DNA of 62,811 bases from Aporhodopirellula aestuarii. Its GTDB lineage: Bacteria; Planctomycetota; Planctomycetia; Pirellulales; Pirellulaceae. Of the stretch, positions 20,801-29,425 are shown in pieces (the stretch's first letter is position 1; every line of letters starts with the position of its first letter). The stretch spans positions 1-62,811 of the forward strand of contig NZ_JAMQBK010000038.1 in assembly GCF_023701485.1 (NCBI RefSeq). Reading direction: 5' to 3'. The position numbers and the translations under genes are program-made. Below the pieces are notes generated by a model. The model searched no databases and was not told the origin of the DNA. It saw only the letters and a list, made by a program, of their open reading frames with translations.

Positions 20801-21158
20801 GCGCCGCACGTGGAATCCCGCACGAGCCGCGATCGATGTGACGTTTCAAAACATCTTCGAGCGACCCGTCCGCCAACTCCGTCACAATCACCAACTGATC
20901 ATCGACGACGCCGAACCGTTCGAGAGTCAACAAAAACGGGTGATGCACGCCCTTGATTCGCTCGAGCGACTTCAGTTCCCGCGACCCACGGTTTGCATGA
21001 GTGGCACCAAAAACGAACTTGACCGCCTTCTTCAGTCCACCGGGCGCATTGGCACGCCACACTTCGCCGAATCCGCCTTCGCCGATCTTCTGCTCAAGCG
21101 TGTAGCCAGCAATCGGCTCATACCCGGGCGCAATTTTGCGAATGCTTTGAACAGTCAT
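17871..21158 (-). CDS. Ser/Thr protein kinase fused to a tubulin/FtsZ-like domain
   Basis: A 1095-residue protein from ATG 21158. Residues about 18-270 are a Hanks-type kinase with GEGGFGEV, the Lys in KKAVKF, HLDVKPGN and DFG, so it looks active. After a short linker, about 310-600 carry features of the Tubulin_2/FtsZ superfamily. These are VAVGGVGAE (nucleotide-binding loop) and GSISGGTASGM, the counterpart of the GGGTGSG loop. Long helices at about 680-850 may mediate oligomerisation. There is no membrane helix. It follows a winged-helix AAA ATPase gene by 96 bp on the same strand and probably shares its transcript. This could be a regulated filament, but polymerisation is untested. Confidence 0.88.
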   Translation of the reverse strand: MTVQSIRKIAPGYEPIAGYTLEQKIGEGGFGEVWRANAPGGLKKAVKFVFGATHANRGSRELKSLERIKGVHHPFLLTLERFGVVDDQLVIVTELADGSLEDVLKRHIDRGSCGIPRAALLSYLHDAADALDYLHKSYQLQHLDVKPGNLLMVGGHVKVGDFGLLKDLREADNSIVGGLTPIYAPPEVFDGRPNMNSDQYSLAVMYQELLTGTRPFSGRTIAQLATQHVHAAPNLDPLPPADRVAVARALEKDPDRRFESCQEFVDALKTPRQRQDTTVQRVTTGTLGANASVEDLPSLNADSAFLHSRVTGHALLVAVGGVGAECLHELRGRVATLHSACPLDLHSVLIDTDMHTIHAARLTEASDRIPPATILHTPLRSAADYRGRPTEHLRNVSRRWIYNVPRSGATEGMRPLGRLAMVDHAEKIDAGLREAIDHLAAVCGERVPSVYVVGSISGGTASGMILDIAPRLRTLLDEAGLEHAPVLPLLSSVCMKGNPHQSVSLHDTHAAISEIRHYLTPGNSYPGDDGVKWPGVPAVRNPLRDAYLILDGDQATPDSPSASATIVDYLWADATGAGELLASARKCVESDNSVMSKPMIRSVGVSRLKCVRALEENLLAPAAARHLLLRWLGRPAESREIAGPLAERLRKRCDIDPQLMIDQIRNLFGEDDAAISDRLSALLVPLSDEAIGQSETIEMLILGSLDDADVAAQLQRRVAAQIVSLRRELIVRLQDGRIDVTSAVQAIERLIAESKEVARSMAEESASAPTDLDLQGSASSDAMVNRLEAAERMALGRLTAITQQLTSQSYMRLAKQLEAIHVQLSEAAIGIARAIRCVPGDNRDTENPWTEMPQEIQVRFTQVLDHLHKDSAARWLITPIRDPNASWDAKEMATGLVALCLPMVEDIIDQHRRSTESTGSTTQNDVSTKTGGIANATVDLGGANLTQRESGNTVSGTAVTAHYMTPTTRPPATGIMETQAFTPTGCQRNRWNEQTTIESALKVAVPGLLQCGGRQRLLLLVGSDGERDRLEPKVAAAHQGSLTTVVIPGITPVLVHEAQQIPVDEVIERFETLTGGNTQVSKRLHARTDVHWNKV

Positions 21159-21254
21159 GAGACCAAGTTGGGTAACAAGAAAGTGGACAAGTGAACGTGG
21201 AAAGGTGAGGCGAAGAAATAACGATGGAACGTTTCAAAACGTGATCCAGATGAC

Positions 21255-22580
21255 CTACAAAGCGCTAAAATAGTTCTTGCAAGCTTGATCGAGATATTCA
21301 GGACGCAACGTCAAAGGCAACTGACGATAGCGGCAGAAATTGGCGACTTGCGTCAACAAATCGCGTGGGTGACAACGACGCGGCGGCCGCTGCGTTTCCT
21401 TGTAAAACGCGAGCAGGTGTTCTGACGCTTCGGGTGTTTCAGGGAACCCCATCTGCGCGGCGACGCTCTTCATCAGAATTCGAAATTCCGCTGGCGACGG
21501 ATCGTCAACGAAAATCTTATAAGGAACGCGGCGTAAGAACGCTTCGTCGACCAAGTCATCGGGATTGAGATTGGTCGAGAAAATGATCAGTTGCTCAAAC
21601 GGAATTTGAATCTTCTTTCCGGTTGGAAGTGTCAGATAATCACACCGGTTTTCAAGGGGAACGATCCAGCGGTTGAGTAATTCTTCAGGAGCGATTCGTT
21701 GGCGACCGAAGTCATCGATCAACAAGCAGCCACAGTTGCTTTTCATTTGCAACGGCGCTTCGCACATGTTTGAACGCGAGTCATGCCTCACTTCGAGGTT
21801 TTCCATGACCAACTCGCCGCCGACGACCACGCTGGGGCGTTGGATTCGAATCCAGCGTTTATCCCATTCTTGTGAATTAAGCATGCTGCCGTCACCCTCG
21901 GGAACAGGAGCTTCCCGGTGAAAGGCATCATCTTTGAGCTTGATCAGATTGCCGTCGTCGAGGATCGCGTGCGGGATCCAGATTTCCTGGCCGAGACATC
22001 GCGTCAAACTACGTGCGATGGTTGTTTTGCCGTTGCCGGGAGGTCCGAACAAAAACAAACCGGTATTGCTATTGATGGCCGGTCCGAGTTGATCGAGCAA
22101 TTCGTCTTGATAGGAAATACGCGACAACGAACTACGCAATTGGTCGCGATCGATCGGCTCGACCCCCGCCGCTTGAGCCTCGACGCTGAGTGTGTAATCC
22201 GAGAGCGGGACCGGGGCGGGACCAACATAACTGCACTGTGCAAAATGTTGCTGGGCCCGTTTTTGCCCGGATTCGGTGAGCGAATAGTAGTAATCGTTGA
22301 ATGCCGCCGGACGAACGTGGGCAACGAATTTGCGAACACGCAACGCGTCAACGATCGGCTCGACGATGCGAAAGGGCAGCCCCAACCGAGCGGCCACGTT
22401 TCGCCCGCTGATGGTTCCGGTCTGATGAATGGTCTTGATCAACAACGCTTCGATAAACGTGATCGACAACCCGAGCTCGTTAAGACTACGAGGCTCCGCA
22501 GGCCAAAACGTGTCGTCTGTCAACAATCCGCCAAGCGCCGATGATTCGAAGCTATGGGTATCGGTCATCAATGCGGTCAT
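21255..22580 (-). CDS. winged-helix AAA ATPase
   Basis: 441 residues from ATG 22580; a second ATG lies 12 bases in. About 35-115 form a winged-helix-like domain (LLIKTIHQTGTISGRNVAARLG). The AAA core has Walker A GPPGNGKTT (about 170), Walker B CLLIDDFGRQR and sensor STNLNP. The arginine-rich FLRRVPYKI follows. The tail RPPRRCHPRDLLTQV is a lid helix. It is MoxR/RuvB-like in style rather than ABC. It sits between rsmE and the kinase-tubulin gene, in the same direction. It may remodel or load that partner; this is inferred from gene order only. Confidence 0.87.
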   Translation of the reverse strand: MTALMTDTHSFESSALGGLLTDDTFWPAEPRSLNELGLSITFIEALLIKTIHQTGTISGRNVAARLGLPFRIVEPIVDALRVRKFVAHVRPAAFNDYYYSLTESGQKRAQQHFAQCSYVGPAPVPLSDYTLSVEAQAAGVEPIDRDQLRSSLSRISYQDELLDQLGPAINSNTGLFLFGPPGNGKTTIARSLTRCLGQEIWIPHAILDDGNLIKLKDDAFHREAPVPEGDGSMLNSQEWDKRWIRIQRPSVVVGGELVMENLEVRHDSRSNMCEAPLQMKSNCGCLLIDDFGRQRIAPEELLNRWIVPLENRCDYLTLPTGKKIQIPFEQLIIFSTNLNPDDLVDEAFLRRVPYKIFVDDPSPAEFRILMKSVAAQMGFPETPEASEHLLAFYKETQRPPRRCHPRDLLTQVANFCRYRQLPLTLRPEYLDQACKNYFSAL

Positions 22581-22722
22581 CGGTCTTCGTCTCGTCCAAA
22601 AGTGGCTAACAAAGTGGTCACGTGGGGAATGGGGGATCCCGCCGACAACATGCTGACGGATGTTCTCCCACGCAAACGTAGCTCACAATTTGAAGCACAC
22701 GATCGATCGAGCCTGTCGAGGG

Positions 22723-23496
22723 CTAATCTCGCAAAAATCGCGCGGCAATGACGCAAGCCGCCGTTTCGACTCGCAGAATCCGCTTACCCAGATCAATCGC
22801 CGCGATCCCGATATCCCGGCAGCGGGCGAGTTCATCATCGGTCAGTCCACCCTCCGGTCCGATCACGCACTGCACCGAGATCGGATCGCCCGCCTTTACA
22901 GATTCGCCGACGATTTCATTGACGGACTGACCACCCGGCATCGCGACCCATCGGAATGTCCATCGAGGTGGAAGACCGTCCGATTGTCCGGATGATTCCA
23001 ATTGGGTCGAGTTTGCAGATTTTTGCGCCGCGATCCATTTACCAAACTTCATCACCGGTGAAATCTTCATCAAATGATTGCGACCGGATTGTTTACACGC
23101 TTCGATCACGATCCGTTCGAGCTTTTCGATCAATGAATCCGTCGACGGCCGCTGCGTGCGTTCGAATACCAATGGTTGGATGCGGGTAACGCCAAGTTCG
23201 GTCAACCGTTCAATCATTTCTTTTGCCCGGTCGGGCTTGGGAATCGCAATCGCGAGTTCCAACGTGTCACTGGGTTCACGATCCACGAATTGGGGAGTTT
23301 CACAGCGACAGATACATTGACGTTTGTCGACCGAGGTGACCGTTGCGGTAGCTTGATTGCCCTTTCCGTCAAAAACTTCGATCGTATCGTCGACACGTAC
23401 ACGCATCACCCGAGCGGCGTGGGCGGCCTCGTCGGGCGGCAACTCCACCAACGGCTGCTGAGTCATCAGGTCAGGGGTAAAATATCGTCGCGTCAT
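22723..23496 (-). CDS. rsmE: 16S rRNA (uracil-1498-N3)-methyltransferase
   Basis: 257 residues from ATG 23496, close to the usual 240-250. The N-terminal PUA-like domain starts MTRRYFTP and contains HAARVMRVRVDD. The C-terminal SPOUT knot has VQCVIGPEGGLTDDELARC and LGKRILRVETA, the SAM-binding trefoil motifs. It methylates U1498 of 16S rRNA in the assembled 30S subunit. It lies upstream of the AAA gene with 142 bp between, and is divergent from the ExeA-like gene. Confidence 0.96.
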   Translation of the reverse strand: MTRRYFTPDLMTQQPLVELPPDEAAHAARVMRVRVDDTIEVFDGKGNQATATVTSVDKRQCICRCETPQFVDREPSDTLELAIAIPKPDRAKEMIERLTELGVTRIQPLVFERTQRPSTDSLIEKLERIVIEACKQSGRNHLMKISPVMKFGKWIAAQKSANSTQLESSGQSDGLPPRWTFRWVAMPGGQSVNEIVGESVKAGDPISVQCVIGPEGGLTDDELARCRDIGIAAIDLGKRILRVETAACVIAARFLRD

Positions 23497-23706
23497 CGGG
23501 AAAAGACTCAATTGGACTGAAGTTCGAAGCGGACCCGAATACTGAATGACCGGATTATCCGGCACTCGAGCGCAAGACCGCAGATGCGTTGCATCGGGCA
23601 AAGTTTAACGGCTCGAACGCTTGCCTCGCAGTGCCCGTCGTCGGATGGTCGATCTAGGACCAAACGGTCTACCGCCGAGATCGCAAAGTTTCGGCATTAC
23701 GAAAAC

Positions 23707-24663
23707 ATGAGGCCATCGCCAGTGAACTATTCCCCACGCTTTGTCTCGCCCCAACCTCAAAAGCAACCCGCGACCGCCGGTGAGATCATTGATGACGCCT
23801 ACCACTCGACGCCATCGACCAACGTGCAGCCGTTGTCACCCGAGGTCCTGCAACACTGGGGGCTGATCGGCTGCCCGTTTGCTCCCGAACGCACACTCGA
23901 TCAACCACACGAAATCACCGACTTCTATTTTCGCACGAGCTCACACGCGTCTGCATGCTCGTGGTTGCAGAACGTCGTCAAAGGTTCAGGGTCACTCGCC
24001 GTTCTGACCACATCCTCCGGCGCCGGCACGACCACGTGGCTGCGACAGATCGCATCAACATCCGGTCTAGGCGAGACCGCCCTTGAGACTGCAGCGATAG
24101 AGTGGAACAACGAATCGCTCGATCAACTCACGTCCGATCTCGCAACGATTGCGGGCGATATCCAAACACCTAGCCGAGTCAAAACGCTATGGTTGATCCA
24201 CGTCGCAGACTCACCTGCGACGCAGACGCAATCGGCACAAAATCGACTCGCCGTGATGGCGGGATGGCAGGCCGCCCGAGCAGCTCAACTTCGCAACCTA
24301 CACATCCTGCTCATCATCCCTCGCAAGCGTCAGGCAACCAGCGGCATTGCGTCACTTGAGCTGGCAATCCGATCAAAATTGCCGCACCACCATCTCTCGC
24401 GACCTCACGCCAGCGAACTGCGTCGGTGCGTCAATGTCGCCATCCACCACGCCGGCGGATTGCGTCCCGTCTTTACCGTCTCCGCCGTCACCCAGCTCGC
24501 CGACTCCAGCCGCGGATCAATACGTCGACTCGGCGCGCTCGTGCATGCCGCACTGGTTCACGGGCAAATCACCGGCATTCGGCAAATCACCAGCGCGGAC
24601 TTATCCGCTCCGCTCTTCAACCACGCCGAAACGAAACATGACGCGACTTCGCGAGCTGCCTAA
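23707..24663 (+). CDS. ExeA/GspA-like AAA protein with degenerate P-loop
   Basis: 318 residues from ATG 23707. The layout matches ExeA-type ATPases: a start near HWGLIGCPFAPERTL, then the NTPase core, then a helical lid with SRGSIRRLGALVHAALVHG. The P-loop reads TTSSGAGTTTW, so the invariant Lys is Thr. The Walker B region reads LWLIHVADSP and lacks the usual DE. It is therefore unlikely to hydrolyse ATP in the normal way. The N-terminal 50 residues are low-complexity. It is divergent from rsmE and the AAA/kinase-tubulin genes. Confidence 0.8.
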   Translation: MRPSPVNYSPRFVSPQPQKQPATAGEIIDDAYHSTPSTNVQPLSPEVLQHWGLIGCPFAPERTLDQPHEITDFYFRTSSHASACSWLQNVVKGSGSLAVLTTSSGAGTTTWLRQIASTSGLGETALETAAIEWNNESLDQLTSDLATIAGDIQTPSRVKTLWLIHVADSPATQTQSAQNRLAVMAGWQAARAAQLRNLHILLIIPRKRQATSGIASLELAIRSKLPHHHLSRPHASELRRCVNVAIHHAGGLRPVFTVSAVTQLADSSRGSIRRLGALVHAALVHGQITGIRQITSADLSAPLFNHAETKHDATSRAA

Positions 24664-24678
24664 TGCAACGTCATGCTC

Positions 24679-26103
24679 TTACGCGACAATCTTGTCAATC
24701 ACGTTGCCGTGCACGTTGGTCAATCGGAAGTCGAAACCTTGATGCCGATACGTCAAGCGTTTGTGATTGATTCCCAGCAAATGCAGCACGGTCGCGTGGA
24801 AGTCGTGAACATGAAACGGATCGACTGCGGCTGAAAAGCCAAAATCATCCGTTTCCCCATAACTCGTCCCCGCGGCAACACCGCCCCCCGCCATCCACAA
24901 CGCTCCACTCTTGGTGTGGTGATCGCGACCACTACCACCTTGCGACATGGGCGTGCGTCCGAACTCGCCACCCCAAATCACCAGCGTGTCGTCGAGCATT
25001 CCACGTTGCTTTAAATCGCGAATCAATGCCGCGCACCCCTGGTCGACTTCTTTCGCCCTCGCCGCGACTCCTTTCACCACACCGCCGTGATGGTCCCATC
25101 CGGTGTGATACAACTGGATAAAACGCACACCGCCCTCGGCCATCCGACGTGCCATCAAACAGTTTGACGCAAAACTTCCGTCGGGCTTTTCACCGACGCC
25201 GTATAGCTCTCGAATCGCTTCTGTCTCCGACGAAAAATTCGCCAGCTCAGGAACACTCGTTTGCATTTGAAACGCGAGTTCGTATTGATCGATTCGAGTC
25301 AAAACCTCTTCATCGATAGACGCTTCGTAATGCATCCGATTGAGAGCCTCGATCGACTCAATCGTGTGGTTTTGGGTCGTCCGATCAATACCGGCGGGGG
25401 ACGTGAGATAGTTCAGCGGCTGTTCGCTGCCGTAGAACTCAACACCTTGATGCTTCCCCGGCAAGAAACCGTTGTGCCAAGCCGTTGTCGGAATCGGCTG
25501 GCCAGACGGACCACTCCGCATCACGACGAAATCAGGCAAATCCGCCGCCTCCGAGCCGAGTCCATATGACAGCCACGATCCCATACTGGGACGTCCGGCG
25601 ATCGCGAAACCAGTATTCATGAACGTGTGCGCGGGATCATGATTGACCTGATCGGTTTGCAGCGTTCGCACCACGCACAGATCGTCAGCCACCTCTTGCA
25701 GATGGGGAAGCGTGTCTGAAATGGACTGGCCTGACTCGCCGCACTTCTTAAAACCGACGTCGGTTCCAAAACACTTTAACGCCTCGTATTGCAAAAACGC
25801 GAGTTTCACTCCGGCAGTCAGCGATTTGGGAATCGGTTTTCCGTTGAGCTCACGTAACATGGGTTTGTCGTCGAAGGTCTCGAACTGACTCGGACCTCCC
25901 GACATGTACAAATAGATCACACGCTTCGCTTTCGGCGGATGATTTGGAAACGAATGCTGAGCGGCATCCGCGTTCTCGCGATCCAAGACACTCGCCAGAG
26001 CAGCGGCACCGATCCCAGTAGCGGCTCGCGAAAAGAAGTGACGGCGTGTCACGTCCAACATCGAGTTCATGTTCGGTGTTCGAGTCATCAATGGCTTACT
26101 CAT
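24679..26103 (-). CDS. DUF1501 domain-containing protein, Tat-exported
   Basis: 474 residues from ATG 26103; a GTG one codon earlier (26106) is also possible. The N-terminus has the twin-arginine motif TRRHFFSRAATG. The body is of the alkaline-phosphatase/sulfatase superfamily type called DUF1501: YLYMSGGPSQFETFD, GGVRFIQLYHTGWDHHGG, IWGGEFGRTPMSQGG and GRDHHTKS. It normally pairs with DUF1549/DUF1553 cytochrome genes, as here. The ATG lies 4 bases after that gene's stop. The enzymatic activity of the family is not established. Confidence 0.93.
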   Translation of the reverse strand: MSKPLMTRTPNMNSMLDVTRRHFFSRAATGIGAAALASVLDRENADAAQHSFPNHPPKAKRVIYLYMSGGPSQFETFDDKPMLRELNGKPIPKSLTAGVKLAFLQYEALKCFGTDVGFKKCGESGQSISDTLPHLQEVADDLCVVRTLQTDQVNHDPAHTFMNTGFAIAGRPSMGSWLSYGLGSEAADLPDFVVMRSGPSGQPIPTTAWHNGFLPGKHQGVEFYGSEQPLNYLTSPAGIDRTTQNHTIESIEALNRMHYEASIDEEVLTRIDQYELAFQMQTSVPELANFSSETEAIRELYGVGEKPDGSFASNCLMARRMAEGGVRFIQLYHTGWDHHGGVVKGVAARAKEVDQGCAALIRDLKQRGMLDDTLVIWGGEFGRTPMSQGGSGRDHHTKSGALWMAGGGVAAGTSYGETDDFGFSAAVDPFHVHDFHATVLHLLGINHKRLTYRHQGFDFRLTNVHGNVIDKIVA

Positions 26104-26107
26104 CACG

Positions 26108-29100
26108 TTACGATCGATTCAAGAATTCGTGGAGGTTCAAAATGACTCGCGTGACCGTTGTCCACGCCGCGAGCTCCGCCGGTTCCATGTCCTCGACTAA
26201 TGGAGCTTGCCCGATCGAAATCAACGACGCCGCATCATCGAGATGCCTACGATAGTGCTGACGTTGTCGATCCAGCAATTGACGCAACACGCGTTTTTCC
26301 TCGTCATTCGCTGAACGCTGGAGTGCCGCCTCGAACGCATGATCAAGTTTGGCATCGTCACTCGACTCGCCACTCTCGACTACTTGCGATGCAAACACTC
26401 GCGCGGCTTCGACAAAGATCGGATCGTTTAGTAACGCCAACGCTTGGCCGGGAGTGTTCGTAATATTCCGCTGGGCCGTGCATTCTTGGCGAGTGGGCGC
26501 GTCAAACGCCAACATCGTCGGATGGATGTTCTGGCGTTTCCAAAACGTGTAGAGACTTCGGGAGTACTGCGACTGTTCGCGACTCGTTGTCCAATCCAAG
26601 TGCCGACTTCCGAACATGACTTTGTCTGACGTTGTCCAGTATTGTCCCGGCTGATACGGATAAAAACTATGCGTTGGAACGTTGGGATGCATCTCCAATA
26701 AACCGGCCGTTTTGAGAGCCGCGTCGCGAATGCTTTCCGCCGGCAGTCGAAATCGAGATTGCCGCGCTTGCATACGATTCTCGGGATCGATCTTCGTCTG
26801 TTGCTCGGTCGGTTTGGAGCTGAGCCGATAGGCACGCGTCGAGGTCAACAATCGGATCATGTGATTTCGATCCCAACCGCTATCGCGAAATTCACACGCG
26901 AGCCAATCGAGCAACGCCACGTTGGATGGCCACTCGCCTTGAGTTCCGGAATCGTCGAGGGTTTTGCTGATCCCGCGTCCAAAAAACTGATGCCAAAGGC
27001 GGTTCACATACACACGAGCCGTCAGCGGATTGCGTTCATCAAACAACCACTTCGCGAGATCCAGTCGACTCGGTTCTTCAGTGGTGATTGGGATTCCCAA
27101 AAATTCAGGCGTGGCCGACGAAACAAGCGGCCCGGTTTCATCTTGGTAGTCACCGCGGTTGAGCAATCGCGTCATCTTCTTGGTTTCCCCCTGCTGCGAC
27201 ACCAATACCGGCATCGCTCGCGATCGCAGTTGCCACAAACGAGACTCAAGTCGTCGCAGATTCTCCATGCGTTTGGGTTGTGTAGATTCGCGATAGACGT
27301 CTTGGATCATCTCATTTTGCAAATCGTCGCGACTGACGGGCTTCGATTTCAACGCGGCGGCGACGTATTTTAACCGTCGCTCGTAGACTTGCCGATTCAT
27401 CGGCCGCTCCCACCACTTTCGAATGGCCGTCTCGCCGAGTTCGAGCTCGGTGGCCTTATCGCTTCGCAACTCCAAACCGCTATCACCCCACAGGACACGG
27501 CCCCCCGTCTGCAACCAAGCCATTCCGACGGCCTCAAAATCCTGACCGCTCACCGCCGGGATGCGTTCACTAAACGGCACCCGCAAACGCACCCATCCGT
27601 TCTCGGTCGGTAAATCCCCGATTCTTTTCACACGTGCCGGATCGCTCCACGACTGCGGTGACTGCAGGACACCCGAGGTGTCATCACCCCAGTAGTACGT
27701 TTCGTAATTCGCCGTCTTCCAACCCAATCGTCCGTAGTCGCCATGGGAAAGTTGGATCCCCAACATCTCCGGGCGGTTCGCTTTGTCCAGCCATACGTCC
27801 ACGTACCACCCATCCTTTTCGGCGTCCGTCTTGAAGCTGCCGTGATTGATGTAGCCGGTCATGAGCTCGGCAGCGTGATGACGTCGAAAAGCACCGTTGT
27901 CCGTAGTCGTTTCTCGCAGACACCGCTCGTCAATGGTCGCGAATTCGAAACTCCCTTCCAAAACTCTCATGGCTGGGAGTTCCGACGGAATCCAAACGAA
28001 GTCTCTGCGCGAAGTCTCGTCGTTGAGCCGCCCCAGCACGTCGTCTTCCCAGGTGGACAAATCGTCGACAGACTTTTGCGAAATTCTCTTTTGAAGCGTT
28101 TCGATCTTGCTGGCCAGTCGCCTGTCTTCTTCTGATCGCGGCGAGATTTCGTAGACGTAGTGCAGCGGTTCGCGTCGATCGCCCGGCGTGTAAACTCCGG
28201 CTTCGACAAGATCGTCAAAGAACGCCGCAAGGCGGTAGTAGTCCTTTGCCAGAATTGGATCGAACTTGTGATCGTGACATTCGGCGCAGCCTGTTGTTAA
28301 CCCCATCCAGACGGTACCGAAGGCACGCACGTGTTCACCTTTGAGCTTATAAAGCTGCTCGGCTTCGATCGCCCCCGCTTCGCAATTCGTGTTCACGATT
28401 CGGTTGTACCCTGACGCAATCAAGTCACCGTCGGTTGGATTTGGCAGGAGATCACCGGCGAGTTGCGAGATGGAAAACTCGTCGAACGGCATGTTGTCAC
28501 GAATCGCGTTGATCACCCAGCTTCGGTAAGCCCCCGATGCGATCGGCTCGTCGCTGACGAATCCGCTGGTGTCTGCCCACCGGACGAGGTCCAGCCACCG
28601 GACCGCTTGGTGCTCGGCAAACGACAGTTCCGACATCCATGTCTCTCGAAACCGCAGCAAATGTTCCACGCTCGCGTCGGCTTCGAAACGCGAGACCTCA
28701 TCAGCTGTCGGCGGCAATCCCCGCAAATCAAAACTCAATCGACGCAGCAATTCACGCGGCGAAGCATCGGACGCCGGCGCTAATCCATTTTTAGCCCATC
28801 CTTGCTCGAGAAACGCGTCAACAGCGTCCGAAGGGGAACTCGGCGTCGCCCCCGGAACCTGTGGACGCTGCAACGGTGTCCACGCCCAATGTTCTTGGTA
28901 TTCGGCTCCTTGTTCGATCCAGCGGGAAACGAGTTCTCGCTGTTGAGTCGATAACGATCTCTCCGAATCCGGCGGGGGCATCACCTCATCGGGATCATCG
29001 CTAAGAATCCGACGCATCAGTTCGGACTCGTCCGGATCACAAGGCACAATCGCATCCGACTCAGTCGCCCCCTCAAACGTGTCGAGCCTTAACCCGGCTT

Positions 29101-29251
29101 CACGATGCGCCTCATCAAAACCGTGACAATAGAAACAGTTATCGCTCAAGATTGGACGGATATCGCGATTGAACTCGACCCGTTCGGCGGATGCGTTCTG
29201 ACTCAGCGAAGGCGCAATGGCAAACGCGACAACGAGAAGAAATCGATTCAT
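26108..29251 (-). CDS. planctomycete cytochrome (PSCyt1-DUF1549-DUF1553)
   Basis: 1047 residues from ATG 29251; the frame runs 32 codons further up but the signal peptide starts here. Heme-binding CFYCH (Cys39, Cys42, His43) lies in a PSCyt1 domain. DUF1549 (about 140-340) contains CAECHDHKFDP, a second CxxCH. A carbohydrate-binding-like region follows in the middle. DUF1553 (about 740-1010) has RVYVNRLWHQFFGRGI and LNDPIFVEAARVFA. Proteins of this type are secreted and redox-associated in planctomycetes; the substrate is unknown. It lies downstream of the sigma/FecR-LamG pair and immediately before the DUF1501 gene. Confidence 0.93.
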   Translation of the reverse strand: MNRFLLVVAFAIAPSLSQNASAERVEFNRDIRPILSDNCFYCHGFDEAHREAGLRLDTFEGATESDAIVPCDPDESELMRRILSDDPDEVMPPPDSERSLSTQQRELVSRWIEQGAEYQEHWAWTPLQRPQVPGATPSSPSDAVDAFLEQGWAKNGLAPASDASPRELLRRLSFDLRGLPPTADEVSRFEADASVEHLLRFRETWMSELSFAEHQAVRWLDLVRWADTSGFVSDEPIASGAYRSWVINAIRDNMPFDEFSISQLAGDLLPNPTDGDLIASGYNRIVNTNCEAGAIEAEQLYKLKGEHVRAFGTVWMGLTTGCAECHDHKFDPILAKDYYRLAAFFDDLVEAGVYTPGDRREPLHYVYEISPRSEEDRRLASKIETLQKRISQKSVDDLSTWEDDVLGRLNDETSRRDFVWIPSELPAMRVLEGSFEFATIDERCLRETTTDNGAFRRHHAAELMTGYINHGSFKTDAEKDGWYVDVWLDKANRPEMLGIQLSHGDYGRLGWKTANYETYYWGDDTSGVLQSPQSWSDPARVKRIGDLPTENGWVRLRVPFSERIPAVSGQDFEAVGMAWLQTGGRVLWGDSGLELRSDKATELELGETAIRKWWERPMNRQVYERRLKYVAAALKSKPVSRDDLQNEMIQDVYRESTQPKRMENLRRLESRLWQLRSRAMPVLVSQQGETKKMTRLLNRGDYQDETGPLVSSATPEFLGIPITTEEPSRLDLAKWLFDERNPLTARVYVNRLWHQFFGRGISKTLDDSGTQGEWPSNVALLDWLACEFRDSGWDRNHMIRLLTSTRAYRLSSKPTEQQTKIDPENRMQARQSRFRLPAESIRDAALKTAGLLEMHPNVPTHSFYPYQPGQYWTTSDKVMFGSRHLDWTTSREQSQYSRSLYTFWKRQNIHPTMLAFDAPTRQECTAQRNITNTPGQALALLNDPIFVEAARVFASQVVESGESSDDAKLDHAFEAALQRSANDEEKRVLRQLLDRQRQHYRRHLDDAASLISIGQAPLVEDMEPAELAAWTTVTRVILNLHEFLNRS

Positions 29252-29425
29252 AGGCAGGCAGGACGCACTCGCGGAGAGCGAACGCGTTGTTTCGAAGGAG
29301 GGTGGAAGCTTGCGATCCAAGCTAAACCCTACACGAAAATGCTGCAATCTGCGCGCGGCGTTTCAGCCAATTTTCATACGTTTCGACAAATTCAAATGCA
29401 TAGACTTACACCCGCTGATACCAGC

